Positions 1 through 7,794 of a stretch of 64,000 nucleotides of DNA are shown here, piece by piece. How positions within the stretch are numbered: the stretch's first letter is position 1; every line of letters begins with the position of its first letter. Location of the stretch: contig NZ_JAOQJP010000001.1 in assembly GCF_025567305.1 (NCBI RefSeq), positions 124,001-188,000 on the forward strand, given 5' to 3'. Source of the DNA: Lentihominibacter butyricus. Lineage in GTDB: Bacteria; Bacillota; Clostridia; Peptostreptococcales; Anaerovoracaceae. The notes under the pieces were generated by a model. The model did not search any database, was not told where the DNA came from, and was given only the letters and a program-made list of their open reading frames with translations. A program made the translations under genes and the position numbers.

Positions 1-795
1 GATACGCTCGTTGTTATTCGCTTTTGCATCGACGATCTTGCCGTTCTTTATTTCGAACACGATGTTCTCATAGGTGAAGCCCTGCTCCTCGGACGGCGTA
101 TTGTATGAGATGATGCCGTTCATCGATTCTCGTACAGGCGCTGTATACACTTCACCGTCAGGGATGTTGCATTCACCTGCGCACTTTACAGCCGGAATGC
201 CCTTTATGGAAAACGAAAGGTCAGTGCCCGGTCCCTTGATCTTTACATTATCAGTCTTTTCCATAAGTGCAGCGAGCGCGTCCATGGCTCTGTTCATCTT
301 TGCATAATCGAGCGTGCATACGTCGAAGTAAAAATCCTCGAACGCATCGAGGCTCTGCCCGGCGAGCTGAGCCATCGAAGGGTTAGGGTATCTCAGTATG
401 ACCCATTTGGTGTGGTTGACTCTGTAATCCAGCGTCGGAGTCGTGATCCTGCTGTACATGTTGAGCTTTTCTGACGGCACATCGGAAAGCTCGGCAGAGT
501 TGTTCCCGGCGCGTATCGCGATATAAGCCTGCATGCCTTTCATCTGCGCCAGCTGGCATTCGTTGATGAATTCGGCCTGTTCCCGGCGGCAGCCCATCAG
601 GACCTCGCGCGTGATCTCCGAGTCGCGTATCTCAGTGAACGGCATCCCGCCTTTTTTGTAAACGTTGCGGATTATCTGCTTCACGAGCGGTTTGCAGCAG
701 TCGCCTTCGTAAGAAATGAGCACTTTTTCGCCTTCCTGGACTCTGCAGGAATAGCTGACGAGCAGGTCAGCCAGTTTTTCGATTCTTGGATCCAT
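1..795 (-). CDS. Aminopeptidase, M29 family (3' end outside window)
   Basis: The reverse strand encodes 265 residues starting MDPRIEKLADLLVSYSCRVQ and running off the left edge, so the C-terminal part is missing. The start is an ATG at 795 with a GGAGG site 6-10 bases upstream. M29 (AmpS/PepS/thermophilic aminopeptidase) enzymes are cytosolic dimetal peptidases that remove N-terminal residues. The N-terminal domain and the stretch CNIPDGEVYTAPVRESMNG, which carries a conserved metal-binding Glu, match that family. The His and Asp metal ligands lie further downstream and cannot be seen here. It is divergent from the lipid kinase at 899 across a roughly 100-base AT-rich gap. The family call is from recognition of these motifs. 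Confidence 0.85.
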   Translation of the reverse strand, partial: MDPRIEKLADLLVSYSCRVQEGEKVLISYEGDCCKPLVKQIIRNVYKKGGMPFTEIRDSEITREVLMGCRREQAEFINECQLAQMKGMQAYIAIRAGNNSAELSDVPSEKLNMYSRITTPTLDYRVNHTKWVILRYPNPSMAQLAGQSLDAFEDFYFDVCTLDYAKMNRAMDALAALMEKTDNVKIKGPGTDLSFSIKGIPAVKCAGECNIPDGEVYTAPVRESMNGIISYNTPSEEQGFTYENIVFEIKNGKIVDAKANNNERI

Positions 796-898
796 TATTT
801 CCTCCCGATTTATGTTAATTTTGTAAATTTCTATAGTTATTGTACCCTAAATGTGGTATTTTTAAAAGGATAGATTGATCGGAGGTATTACATATACG

Positions 899-1855
899 GT
901 GAGAAATATTTTTGTTATAAATCCCCATTCGGGGAAAAAGCGCAGGCAGAGGAAGCTGATCGCGGATATCGAAGCGGCGGCATCGAAGCTGGGCCTGCAG
1001 TGCGAGGTATATTATACAAAGGCTGCAAAGGACGGAGAGCGTTACATAAAGGAAATCTGCGAGGCAAATGCCGCGAGCGGCGAACAGCTGCGCATTTATG
1101 CGTGCGGCGGCGACGGAACGATAAACGAAGCGGTGAACGGCGCTTTTGGATATGAAAACGTAGAGATTGGCGCGGTGCCGATGGGGACCGGCAACGACTA
1201 TATCAGGAATTACGGGACTGTGGCGGATTTTCTGGATATGGAAAGGCAGCTCACGGGAACGTCGGTCGGCAGCGACCTGATAAGATATGACGCGGAGTAC
1301 AACGGCGTCACAACGAGCGGATACTGTGCGAATATGTTCAATATCGGATTTGACTGCAATGTCGTTGATATGACGGCGCGTGTGAAAAACTGGCCGCTCG
1401 TGGGCGGCACGCTGGCGTATCTGATATCCGTAGCGATAATACTGATAAGAAAGAAGGGGGCGGATCTCAGGATCTGCTATTCTGACGGCCGCGAGTCTGA
1501 CGGAAAGATCCTGCTCGTCGCTATCGCCAACGGCTGTTACTGCGGCGGCGGCGTGAAAGGTGTTCCGTACTGCAAACTCGACGATGGCCTCATGGATGTG
1601 AGCGTCGTGGAAAATATCAGCAGAAGTTTGTTCCTGGCGCTGTTTCCGAGCTATTCCAAGGGTACTCATATGCAAAAGCGCACGATCCGCGAGAAACATA
1701 TAATAAAATACACTAAGGAAAAGCTGCTGACTGTCATTGCGAACGGGGAAAGTCTCAGGCTGTGTACGGACGGTGAGATAACGACGCAGAAGAAAATCGA
1801 CTTTTCCGTCGTACACGACGCATTCCGTTTTATCGTGCCCGCGCCGGCACGGTAA
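899..1855 (+). CDS. Diacylglycerol kinase / YegS-type lipid kinase
   Basis: About 318 residues. The N-terminal catalytic domain shows the family hallmarks in order: NPHSGKKR (nucleotide-binding strand and loop), GGDGTINEAVNG and PMGTGNDY. Such enzymes phosphorylate diacylglycerol or a related lipid at the membrane surface using ATP, feeding phosphatidate back into phospholipid synthesis. The C-terminal half resembles the NAD-kinase-like beta sandwich of YegS/DgkB. The start is uncertain: GTG at 899 lies behind GGAGG at 881-885 and places the protein start right before the first beta strand, while an in-frame TTG at 875 with a weaker AAAGGA site would add eight residues. It stands alone and is followed by about 180 gene-free bases before tRNA-Ser. 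Confidence 0.88.
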   Translation: MRNIFVINPHSGKKRRQRKLIADIEAAASKLGLQCEVYYTKAAKDGERYIKEICEANAASGEQLRIYACGGDGTINEAVNGAFGYENVEIGAVPMGTGNDYIRNYGTVADFLDMERQLTGTSVGSDLIRYDAEYNGVTTSGYCANMFNIGFDCNVVDMTARVKNWPLVGGTLAYLISVAIILIRKKGADLRICYSDGRESDGKILLVAIANGCYCGGGVKGVPYCKLDDGLMDVSVVENISRSLFLALFPSYSKGTHMQKRTIREKHIIKYTKEKLLTVIANGESLRLCTDGEITTQKKIDFSVVHDAFRFIVPAPAR

Positions 1856-2034
1856 CAGCCGGATATGAAACAGCGGAGTGGGAGCGTGATGATCTGGAAA
1901 AGTAAGAATCAAGTAAAATTCGGGAAGCAAAAATCGCTGATGTGTAAACAAAAATGTTGCAAGCCGGTCCATTTTCATGTATACTAATTACTGTTCACTG
2001 ATAAAAACCAAGAGCAGTGGACAGAAAACACTTT

Positions 2035-2122
2035 GGAGAGTTGTCAGAGTGGTCGATCGTGCAGCACTCGAAATGCTGTGTCCTTAACCGGACCCAGGGT
2101 TCGAATCCCTGACTCTCCGCCA
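2035..2122 (+). tRNA. tRNA-Ser(CGA)
   Basis: The sequence folds as a class II tRNA. The acceptor stem pairs GGAGAGT with ACTCTCC, the anticodon loop CTCGAAA sits on a GCAGCA/TGCTGT stem, there is a long variable arm, the T arm is CAGGGTTCGAATCCCTG, and CCA is encoded at 2120-2122. The anticodon CGA reads UCG serine codons. A strong hairpin terminator follows immediately. Confidence 0.96.
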
Positions 2123-2160
2123 TAAACGAAAAGACGTCCGTGAGACGTCTTTTCGTTTAT
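2122..2160 (+). terminator. Intrinsic terminator after tRNA-Ser
   Basis: A perfect 17-bp inverted repeat (2122-2138 and 2144-2160) encloses the 5-base loop CGTGA. The rising strand is A-rich and the falling strand T-rich, so it could terminate transcription in both directions. It directly abuts the CCA end of the tRNA. Confidence 0.8.
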
Positions 2161-2170
2161 AGTAGAAATC

Positions 2171-2190
2171 TCCGGGGATTCGAACCCCTG
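2171..2190 (-). other. tRNA T-arm-like fragment
   Basis: On the minus strand this reads CAGGGGTTCGAATCCCCGGA, a textbook T stem-loop. No acceptor, D or anticodon arm can be built from the flanking bases and there is no CCA. It lies 50 bases from an intact tRNA gene in opposite orientation and looks like a tRNA 3' remnant, as left by an integrase-mediated event. That origin is inference. Confidence 0.4.
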
Positions 2191-2210
2191 ACGTATGTCT
2201 GCTGAAAGAT

Positions 2211-2260
2211 TTTACCAACAACGTGGAATACAGCTGAACGATTTGGTATTTTTTCTTATG
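2211..2260 (+). repeat. Intergenic element, copy 1 (fixed ends, 23-nt variable core)
   Basis: The sequence is TTTACCAA, then 23 variable bases, then TTTGGTATTTTTTCTTATG. Exactly the same ends with the same 23-base spacing recur at 9012-9061. TACCAA and TTGGTA form an inverted repeat. The following 18 bases are also similar between copies. The surrounding 2197-2430 holds no gene. Confidence 0.6.
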
Positions 2261-2432
2261 TAAAGGCGCAGTTTTCCTTGGATCTTTACCAATATGGAAC
2301 GTCCCGGTTCAGTGTTTTGGCAAATGATAATACTGATAAGGCTGATTTTTAAGGGAAACTGCCAAAAACACGGTTCATACAGGTGCTTTCTGGTAGTTTG
2401 AAAATACCGATGATGCGTCAGCCTTAACGTGA

Positions 2433-2465
2433 AATGAACCCCTGCGTCAGACGCAGGAGTTCATT
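2433..2465 (-). terminator. Hairpin terminator after surface-protein gene
   Basis: A symmetric hairpin 28 bases past the stop codon of the minus-strand surface-protein gene pairs AATGAAC and CCTGCG with CGCAGG and GTTCATT, with a single bulged base per side. The downstream T tract is weak, so termination strength is uncertain. Confidence 0.5.
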
Positions 2466-2492
2466 GTTAAAAGGTTCTGTATGGCAATACGG

Positions 2493-4256
2493 TTATTTGT
2501 CGATGGATGTCTTTCGTCTGATGATCAGAGTTACCGCTCCGGCCAGTGATGCCAGGAGAGCCAGTGCAGTCAGCGGCAGTACAGGGAAGTTGTCTCCGGT
2601 CTCCGGAGATGTTTTTGCACCTGTCTGATCCGCTGATCCGGAAGGTTCATCTTTCGCAGGATCATCAGCGGAGATGTATGCGCCTGTGACGCAGCTGTCA
2701 GGATCAGTGCCCAGTGAGCTGTTATCCCAGATAGCATCAAAATCCGGGGCTATTTCATCCGAATTTCCACGAGGATCTTTAGTGACTCCGATACCTATAT
2801 AGTGTCGTACTGTATCAGGCGGGTTATTGCTCCAGTTATGATAATAATAAATGATAGATTTTTGTAATGCTGCGGAACCGTCAACTGTCGGTGTGTATAT
2901 GCGATCCGCTCTGGTTGACCCGCCCCTCCAGTATTCCATAGGATGATCAGAGTTGGGATCCACGACGAAATTCCAGTTTTTCTGCCAGCCCGAAGGCGGT
3001 GTCATGTTACCTTTGTCACGGTCAAAGAAAATCTGATAAAGGGTCGCATTGCCCTCATAGTCTTTGTGGATCTGCTGCATCCATTCGGCTGTCGGGGTAA
3101 GAGTCGAGCTGTCATAGCTGACAAAGCTTCTCCAGTGATTCAGATTAGGCCATATGTCTGTTCCGTGTTTTTGAGTGTTCCAGCGTCCTTTGAGTCCCGT
3201 CAGCTTGGTGAATTCGGGTTTGTTATTCTGATGCGAGTAGTACCAGTTGGTAAGATCGTGAATCCCTTTTTTCTTGTCTGCTTCATTAGGGATGGTCTGC
3301 TCTTTGGCTGTGGTATACAGATACATCTCGTGCCCGGGTGTCTGATAGTGACGCATGGAATCAGGCAGCTTTGTTACTTTGTACTTATTATAGGTGTCTT
3401 TGACTTCAGCGATCTGTTCGTCGAGCATCGTCAGACGCGTCTTCAGCCCATCCGTGGAAATCTTGGAAGCTAAGGGATGCTGTTTGTTATAATTTTCGAT
3501 CGCATCGATACGGGCAAGGATCGAGAGCTTGTCTATTGCAGCAGCGGACAGATATGATTCTGTCACATTATTCTGAAAGGCAGCCCATTCCTCATATGCC
3601 TGATGCTCCCACTTGTATTTGTATTTCATGGTCTGATGCCATATTGAATAGATCGGCTGCCGTTCACTGCTGTATAATACCCATTCGCCCTGGGTCAGAT
3701 AGTTCCCGTAGGTATATACATCTTTGTCAAACTGGCAGTCTCCGCCGTGGAGTGATTTAGGATTCATCTCTGCGACGCTGGTGATGAGATAATCTTTCTG
3801 TGCAGTTGCCCGGGCATCATCGTTTTTATAAGTTGCATTATTTACAGCGTTAAGCCCTCTGTAATTCTTCTCAAAAGATCCGTTCCATGATTCCTGGATA
3901 AACTTATTCATGTTATCGTAAAGATCTTTTTTCATGATCTTCGTGTCGATCTCGTTAAGCATATCGATCATCTTGTTCTGGTTTTTTACGACATCATCCA
4001 GTCTGCCCATGATGATGTCGCAGTCGCTTTCTTCATCGGTGTTGAGAGCGGCGGCGATAAGTTTTTTGGTTCCCCATTTTGCAAATTCAGCAGGAGTGCC
4101 CTTTGCAGCATCCAGCAGAGCCTTCTCGAGGATGGCCTGAGCATCCACCTCGCTGCCGGCGGAATGGACAGTGACGGCAGCAGTCGGCTGCCAGATGGTA
4201 AATGCGATCGCAAATGCAGCCAGCATGCTCAATAGCTTTTTCTTCCGTGAGTTCAT
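2493..4256 (-). CDS. Secreted, sortase-anchored surface protein of unknown function
   Basis: 587 residues. The N-terminus is a typical signal peptide: a run of Lys after the start, then a hydrophobic core, with likely cleavage near residue 33. The C-terminus is a cell-wall sorting signal: SPETGD, a hydrophobic segment of about 22 residues, then RRK and a short tail. This is a non-canonical (S/N)PxTGD variant seen in sortase substrates of Clostridia. Between them lies a mostly helical, charged, Trp/Tyr-rich ectodomain, with a segment near residues 85-125 that looks coiled-coil. I do not recognise a functional domain. The start has an AAGGAGG ribosome site. The TetR gene lies 53 bases upstream on the same strand, so the two are probably one operon controlled by the palindrome at 5044-5073. 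Confidence 0.75.
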   Translation of the reverse strand: MNSRKKKLLSMLAAFAIAFTIWQPTAAVTVHSAGSEVDAQAILEKALLDAAKGTPAEFAKWGTKKLIAAALNTDEESDCDIIMGRLDDVVKNQNKMIDMLNEIDTKIMKKDLYDNMNKFIQESWNGSFEKNYRGLNAVNNATYKNDDARATAQKDYLITSVAEMNPKSLHGGDCQFDKDVYTYGNYLTQGEWVLYSSERQPIYSIWHQTMKYKYKWEHQAYEEWAAFQNNVTESYLSAAAIDKLSILARIDAIENYNKQHPLASKISTDGLKTRLTMLDEQIAEVKDTYNKYKVTKLPDSMRHYQTPGHEMYLYTTAKEQTIPNEADKKKGIHDLTNWYYSHQNNKPEFTKLTGLKGRWNTQKHGTDIWPNLNHWRSFVSYDSSTLTPTAEWMQQIHKDYEGNATLYQIFFDRDKGNMTPPSGWQKNWNFVVDPNSDHPMEYWRGGSTRADRIYTPTVDGSAALQKSIIYYYHNWSNNPPDTVRHYIGIGVTKDPRGNSDEIAPDFDAIWDNSSLGTDPDSCVTGAYISADDPAKDEPSGSADQTGAKTSPETGDNFPVLPLTALALLASLAGAVTLIIRRKTSIDK

Positions 4257-4309
4257 GGTTGGTACCTCCTTACGGTGTAGTAAATGATGAATGATCCCTT
4301 TGATCCCTT

Positions 4310-4999
4310 TTATATCCCGACAGATTCAAATCCCTTTTCTGCGCGGGCTATTGTATTCTTGATCAGGGTTTCTGCGATGGTGCGCAGATCCATGTTCAGA
4401 ATCGAGTCGATGGTATCCAGCTGCTTTTTTTCAGGCACATGATAAAGCGTGAGGCAGCAGCTGAGATAGCGTGAAATCTTATCCTCTATAGTGAAATACA
4501 TACTGCATGGTTTGGCCATGAAGTTGCGGGTAATGCCGCATGATGCCAGATCCATCTCGTAAAAATCTTTTTCGGTGGCGTCAGGCAGATATTCAGCAAA
4601 AAGCTGCTGCAGCTTTTTTGCAGTATTCACGTTGATGTATTCTGCGGTGGTCGGCAGCGTATAGGCTGCGACATAAAGCTCCCGCAAGGCTTCGGATATC
4701 TCTGTTATGTGAAGCTGCAGAGATGTCTCTATGCTGTAGAGAAAAACAGGATCTCCTTTGTCAGGAAGCAGGGCTTCGCTATGGAAAAACTGGCTTTTAA
4801 ACATCTCCTCTACAAGCCGCAGAAGCAGAGCCTCCTTGCTTTCAAAAGCGGCAAAAAAAGATGACGGCGACATCCCGGCCGCTTTTGCGATAGCGGCAGT
4901 GGTGGTTCGCTCATATCCTTTTTCCAGAAACTGCTGGATAGCAGCGTAAAGCATTTTCTGCTCCCTTATCATTCCTTTTTTTTGCATTCCTCTAGGCAT
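4310..4999 (-). CDS. TetR/AcrR-family transcriptional regulator
   Basis: 229 residues. The N-terminal 60 residues form the TetR helix-turn-helix: the pattern AIQQFLEKGYERTTTAAIAK followed by AAGMSPSSFFAAFESKEALL is characteristic. The C-terminal domain is helical and should bind an unknown ligand. Family members are dimeric repressors released by small molecules. The start ATG at 4999 has an AGGAAAGG site. The gene is upstream of, and co-oriented with, the anchored surface protein. A perfect 13-bp inverted repeat sits 45-75 bases before the start, the expected place for an autoregulatory operator. The ligand cannot be guessed from sequence. Confidence 0.88.
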   Translation of the reverse strand: MPRGMQKKGMIREQKMLYAAIQQFLEKGYERTTTAAIAKAAGMSPSSFFAAFESKEALLLRLVEEMFKSQFFHSEALLPDKGDPVFLYSIETSLQLHITEISEALRELYVAAYTLPTTAEYINVNTAKKLQQLFAEYLPDATEKDFYEMDLASCGITRNFMAKPCSMYFTIEDKISRYLSCCLTLYHVPEKKQLDTIDSILNMDLRTIAETLIKNTIARAEKGFESVGI

Positions 5000-5043
5000 A
5001 CGCAGATCCTTTCCTGCATGCGATCATAAAGCTGATGTCTGAC

Positions 5044-5073
5044 AATTGACCGAACTTTTGAGTTCGGTCAATT
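5044..5073 (-). promoter_or_regulatory. Palindromic operator, probable TetR binding site
   Basis: AATTGACCGAACT and AGTTCGGTCAATT form a perfect 13-bp inverted repeat with a 4-base spacer. It lies in the promoter region of the TetR-surface protein unit. Size and symmetry suit a TetR dimer site. Binding by the adjacent regulator is inferred. Confidence 0.65.
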
Positions 5074-5407
5074 ATAACATAAGAGATACGGGTGTGGCAA
5101 CTGTATAATGATGATATGACAGTGTCAAGTTGTTGTGGAAGTTTTGATTGACATCGATTCCTGTTTTTCAGTTCAATATCGTATTGCGGATCATTGCCGT
5201 TTTATGAAGCAGTATCTGGATTCCACTTTCTTCTCAAGCGATCCCGGTTTCAGCACTTTGTTTCCTACGCTTTGCCTGCCAACTGCCCTGCATGTTGCGA
5301 TCTGCGCACTGTTTGCATAAGATACCTCGCAGTCGTATTCATAAGCTCTGCACACATGCTTTCTGTGATCTCGCATAGACTTTACAGATCCGGGTATTAC
5401 GCAGCAG

Positions 5408-5691
5408 TTTCAGCCGTAAATCAGCAGCAGTACATAGTGATCGGCTGAAAACTGGAAATCAGATGCTTTACCTGTGACAGGGCAGCAAAATCCTGACACA
5501 TGTTCAGCTGACTCTCTATGTCGCTTCAGCCATATACTCGTATTTTTCATATAGCACAGCTGAAATATGGAAATCCGTGTAAATTTACAACCTCTAATCT
5601 TTCTATGAAGATCCGCCCGGGCACCTTATTCTGCCTGCAATTTACATTTTTCAGCCATAAATACTGATAAATTCTATGTTTATAGCTGAAA
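5408..5691. repeat. Three related hairpins in a gene-free stretch
   Basis: The 5074-5880 interval has no convincing gene. Inside it are three inverted repeats starting 117 and 124 bases apart: 5408-5450 (arms TTTCAGCCG/CGGCTGAAA), 5525-5564 (TTCAGC/GCTGAA) and 5649-5691 (TTTCAGCCATAAA/TTTATAGCTGAAA, one wobble). All keep the core TTCAGCC at the left and GCTGAAA at the right, with different interiors. The first two also share TGGAAATC after the right arm. No coding frame explains the conservation. Confidence 0.5.
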
Positions 5692-5880
5692 CAGCCGCGA
5701 CAAACGATCCGTGACCTACATGCCGCGCGTAATACACTCGTCGCCTTTGTTTTTTCGTAATTCCACAATTATTTTACACTATCAGCGGTCTTTATACATT
5801 TGACATTTTTTAACATCTGCATTATAATACAACAGAATAAAAAGGCAGACGCTTAAATCAATGGGCATTTTCAGGAGGAC

Positions 5881-6318
5881 ATGATGTATTTTGATGATTT
5901 CAACGTAGGAGACACTTTTGAGCTTGAGAGCATAAGCATAGACAGGCAGAAGATGATGGAGTTCGCACATGATTACGATCCGCAGAAGATCCATACGGAC
6001 GAGGAGCACGGCAGGGATTCGAGGTTCGGTGATATCATCGCACCGGGCATAATGAGCTTCATGTCGGTATGGGCGAAATTCGTTAAGAGCAATATCATAT
6101 TTGATAATTTCATCGCAGCTCAGAATTTCAGGATCGACTGGCTGGCACCGGTGTTTGCGGGCGATGAGCTGACGGGAAAAGTGAAGATCACAAGAATAGA
6201 GCCGCGCAACAAGTACAACGGTATCGTCGATGTGAATCTGACGATATTCAATCAGGAAGGTAAGAAAGTCATGGACACGGTGACCGAGGCGATACTGAAC
6301 AGGAGACAGGGAAGATGA
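5881..6318 (+). CDS. MaoC-family acyl dehydratase/hydratase (hot-dog fold)
   Basis: 145 residues, the usual length of a single hot-dog MaoC domain. The motif YDPQKIHTDEEHG with downstream GDIIAPGIMSF matches the catalytic Asp/His region of R-specific enoyl-CoA hydratases. These enzymes act on CoA thioesters in the cytosol, and the chain length cannot be told. An AGGAGG site sits at 5874-5879. ATG codons at 5881 and 5884 are both possible starts. The stop overlaps the start of the AlkD-type gene by four bases (ATGA), so the two are translationally coupled although their functions are unrelated. Confidence 0.8.
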   Translation: MMYFDDFNVGDTFELESISIDRQKMMEFAHDYDPQKIHTDEEHGRDSRFGDIIAPGIMSFMSVWAKFVKSNIIFDNFIAAQNFRIDWLAPVFAGDELTGKVKITRIEPRNKYNGIVDVNLTIFNQEGKKVMDTVTEAILNRRQGR

Positions 6319-7016
6319 CATTGAAGGACAGGCTGATGGAGCTGCAGGATCTGAAATATGCGGATTTCCAGCGAAAGCTGATGCCGACGGTGCAGGCAGA
6401 AAAAGTTATCGGAGTCCGCACGCCGCAGCTGAGGAGGCTGGCAAAGGAGCTCAAGGGTTCCGATGAAGCAGAGGCTTTCCTCGAAGAACTCCCCCATGAG
6501 TTTTTTGATGAAAACCAGCTGCACGCTTTCCTCATAGGGGAGGAAAAGGATTTCGACAAATGCATCCGGGAGGTCGAACGCTTCCTGCCGTTCGTCGATA
6601 ACTGGGCGACGTGCGACCAGCTTTCACCGAAGGTATTCAGAAAACACCGCACGGAGCAGCTCGGGTACATACGCAGATGGCTGGACAGTGACCACACGTA
6701 CACGGTGCGCTTTGCGGAAGGCATGCTGATGGAGCATTTTCTGGACGAGGATTTCGCACCGGAGTATCCGGAGATGGTAGCAGCGGTCAGGTCGGAGGAA
6801 TATTACATCAACATGATGACCGCGTGGTATTTCGCGACGGCGCTTGCAAAGCAGTGGGATGCGGTGCTGCCGTACATCGAGGGCCGCAGGCTGGACATGT
6901 GGACGCACAACAAGGCGATCCAGAAGTCGGTCGAGAGCCGCCGCATCACGCCGGAGCAGAAGGAGTACCTGAAGACTCTGAAGATAAAAAAGGAAAGGGC
7001 TGCGGCCAGGGGGTGA
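6315..7016 (+). CDS. AlkD-like DNA alkylation repair protein (HEAT-like repeats)
   Basis: 233 residues. The family is recognised from the helical repeat pattern, the N-terminal VIGVRTPQLRRLAKELKG and the central block FVDNWATCDQLSPKVF, where the conserved Trp and Asp of AlkD lie. AlkD-type glycosylases excise bulky or positively charged alkylated bases without base flipping. Here the short length and the MMTAWYFATALAKQWD block fit the Firmicute DNA alkylation repair subgroup. It overlaps the MaoC gene by four bases, and a DUF4186 gene begins five bases after its stop codon, making a three-gene unit. Confidence 0.85.
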   Translation: MTLKDRLMELQDLKYADFQRKLMPTVQAEKVIGVRTPQLRRLAKELKGSDEAEAFLEELPHEFFDENQLHAFLIGEEKDFDKCIREVERFLPFVDNWATCDQLSPKVFRKHRTEQLGYIRRWLDSDHTYTVRFAEGMLMEHFLDEDFAPEYPEMVAAVRSEEYYINMMTAWYFATALAKQWDAVLPYIEGRRLDMWTHNKAIQKSVESRRITPEQKEYLKTLKIKKERAAARG

Positions 7017-7020
7017 TGCT

Positions 7021-7358
7021 GTGCAGACTGTAGATCAGGCGCTGGAAAAGCTCAGCAGATCGGATTTTCGAACGAAGTTCCATCTCGACAGCAGAGACAG
7101 GGCGTATATAGCGGAAAAGGGCATGGACACGATAAGGCTCCACGCGGAGGATTTTATCGCAAAGCGGCTGGCTTCTGCGGTGATACCGAACGACGGCAGG
7201 CAGACGCCGATGCGCGGGCATCCCGTATTCAAGGCGCAGCACGCCTGCGCGTGCTGCTGCAGAGGCTGCCTGGAAAAGTGGTACCGAGTCCGCCCGGGAG
7301 TGCAGCTGACAGATGATCAGCAGCGGCGCCTCGTGAATCTGCTGATGGCGTGGATCGA
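7021..7358 (+). CDS. DUF4186 family protein (3' end lost in assembly gap)
   Basis: About 112 residues are visible before the run of N. The Cys-rich block QHACACCCRGCLEKW preceded by PMRGHPVF is the signature of DUF4186, small proteins of roughly 110-125 residues with a putative metal-binding Cys cluster and no established activity. Most of the protein is therefore present and the stop should fall within the first bases of the gap. The start is a GTG at 7021, overlapping closely with the end of the AlkD gene and using its purine-rich tail GGGGGTGA as ribosome site. Confidence 0.65.
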
Positions 7359-7683
7359 NNNNNNNNNNNNNNNNNNNNNNNNNNNNNNNNNNNNNNNNNN
7401 NNNNNNNNNNNNNNNNNNNNNNNNNNNNNNNNNNNNNNNNNNNNNNNNNNNNNNNNNNNNNNNNNNNNNNNNNNNNNNNNNNNNNNNNNNNNNNNNNNNN
7501 NNNNNNNNNNNNNNNNNNNNNNNNNNNNNNNNNNNNNNNNNNNNNNNNNNNNNNNNNNNNNNNNNNNNNNNNNNNNNNNNNNNNNNNNNNNNNNNNNNNN
7601 NNNNNNNNNNNNNNNNNNNNNNNNNNNNNNNNNNNNNNNNNNNNNNNNNNNNNNNNNNNNNNNNNNNNNNNNNNNNNNNNNNN
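7359..7683. other. Assembly gap (run of N)
   Basis: 325 undetermined bases. The gap hides the end of the DUF4186 gene and whatever precedes pta. The 111 bases between the gap and pta carry no recognisable gene. Confidence 0.99.
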
Positions 7684-7794
7684 CTTTTGCAGACTGGCGA
7701 AGCTGCGTGGAGGCGGGACGTCACGCGGGTGCCCGGTGCGGCATCCGGCATATTTGAGCAAAAAATATATAAATATAAGAAAAGAGGGAAAAGA

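Noticed and set aside
815..1978. Long minus-strand frame opposite the lipid kinase
   Set aside because: No ribosome site or recognisable domain, and it mirrors the codon bias of the kinase gene.
2161..2260. A second complete tRNA on the minus strand
   Set aside because: Only the T arm is present. No anticodon arm or matching acceptor stem can be formed.
5135..5448. Short frames in the gene-free stretch after the TetR gene
   Set aside because: They overlap each other on both strands, lack ribosome sites and encode no recognisable feature.
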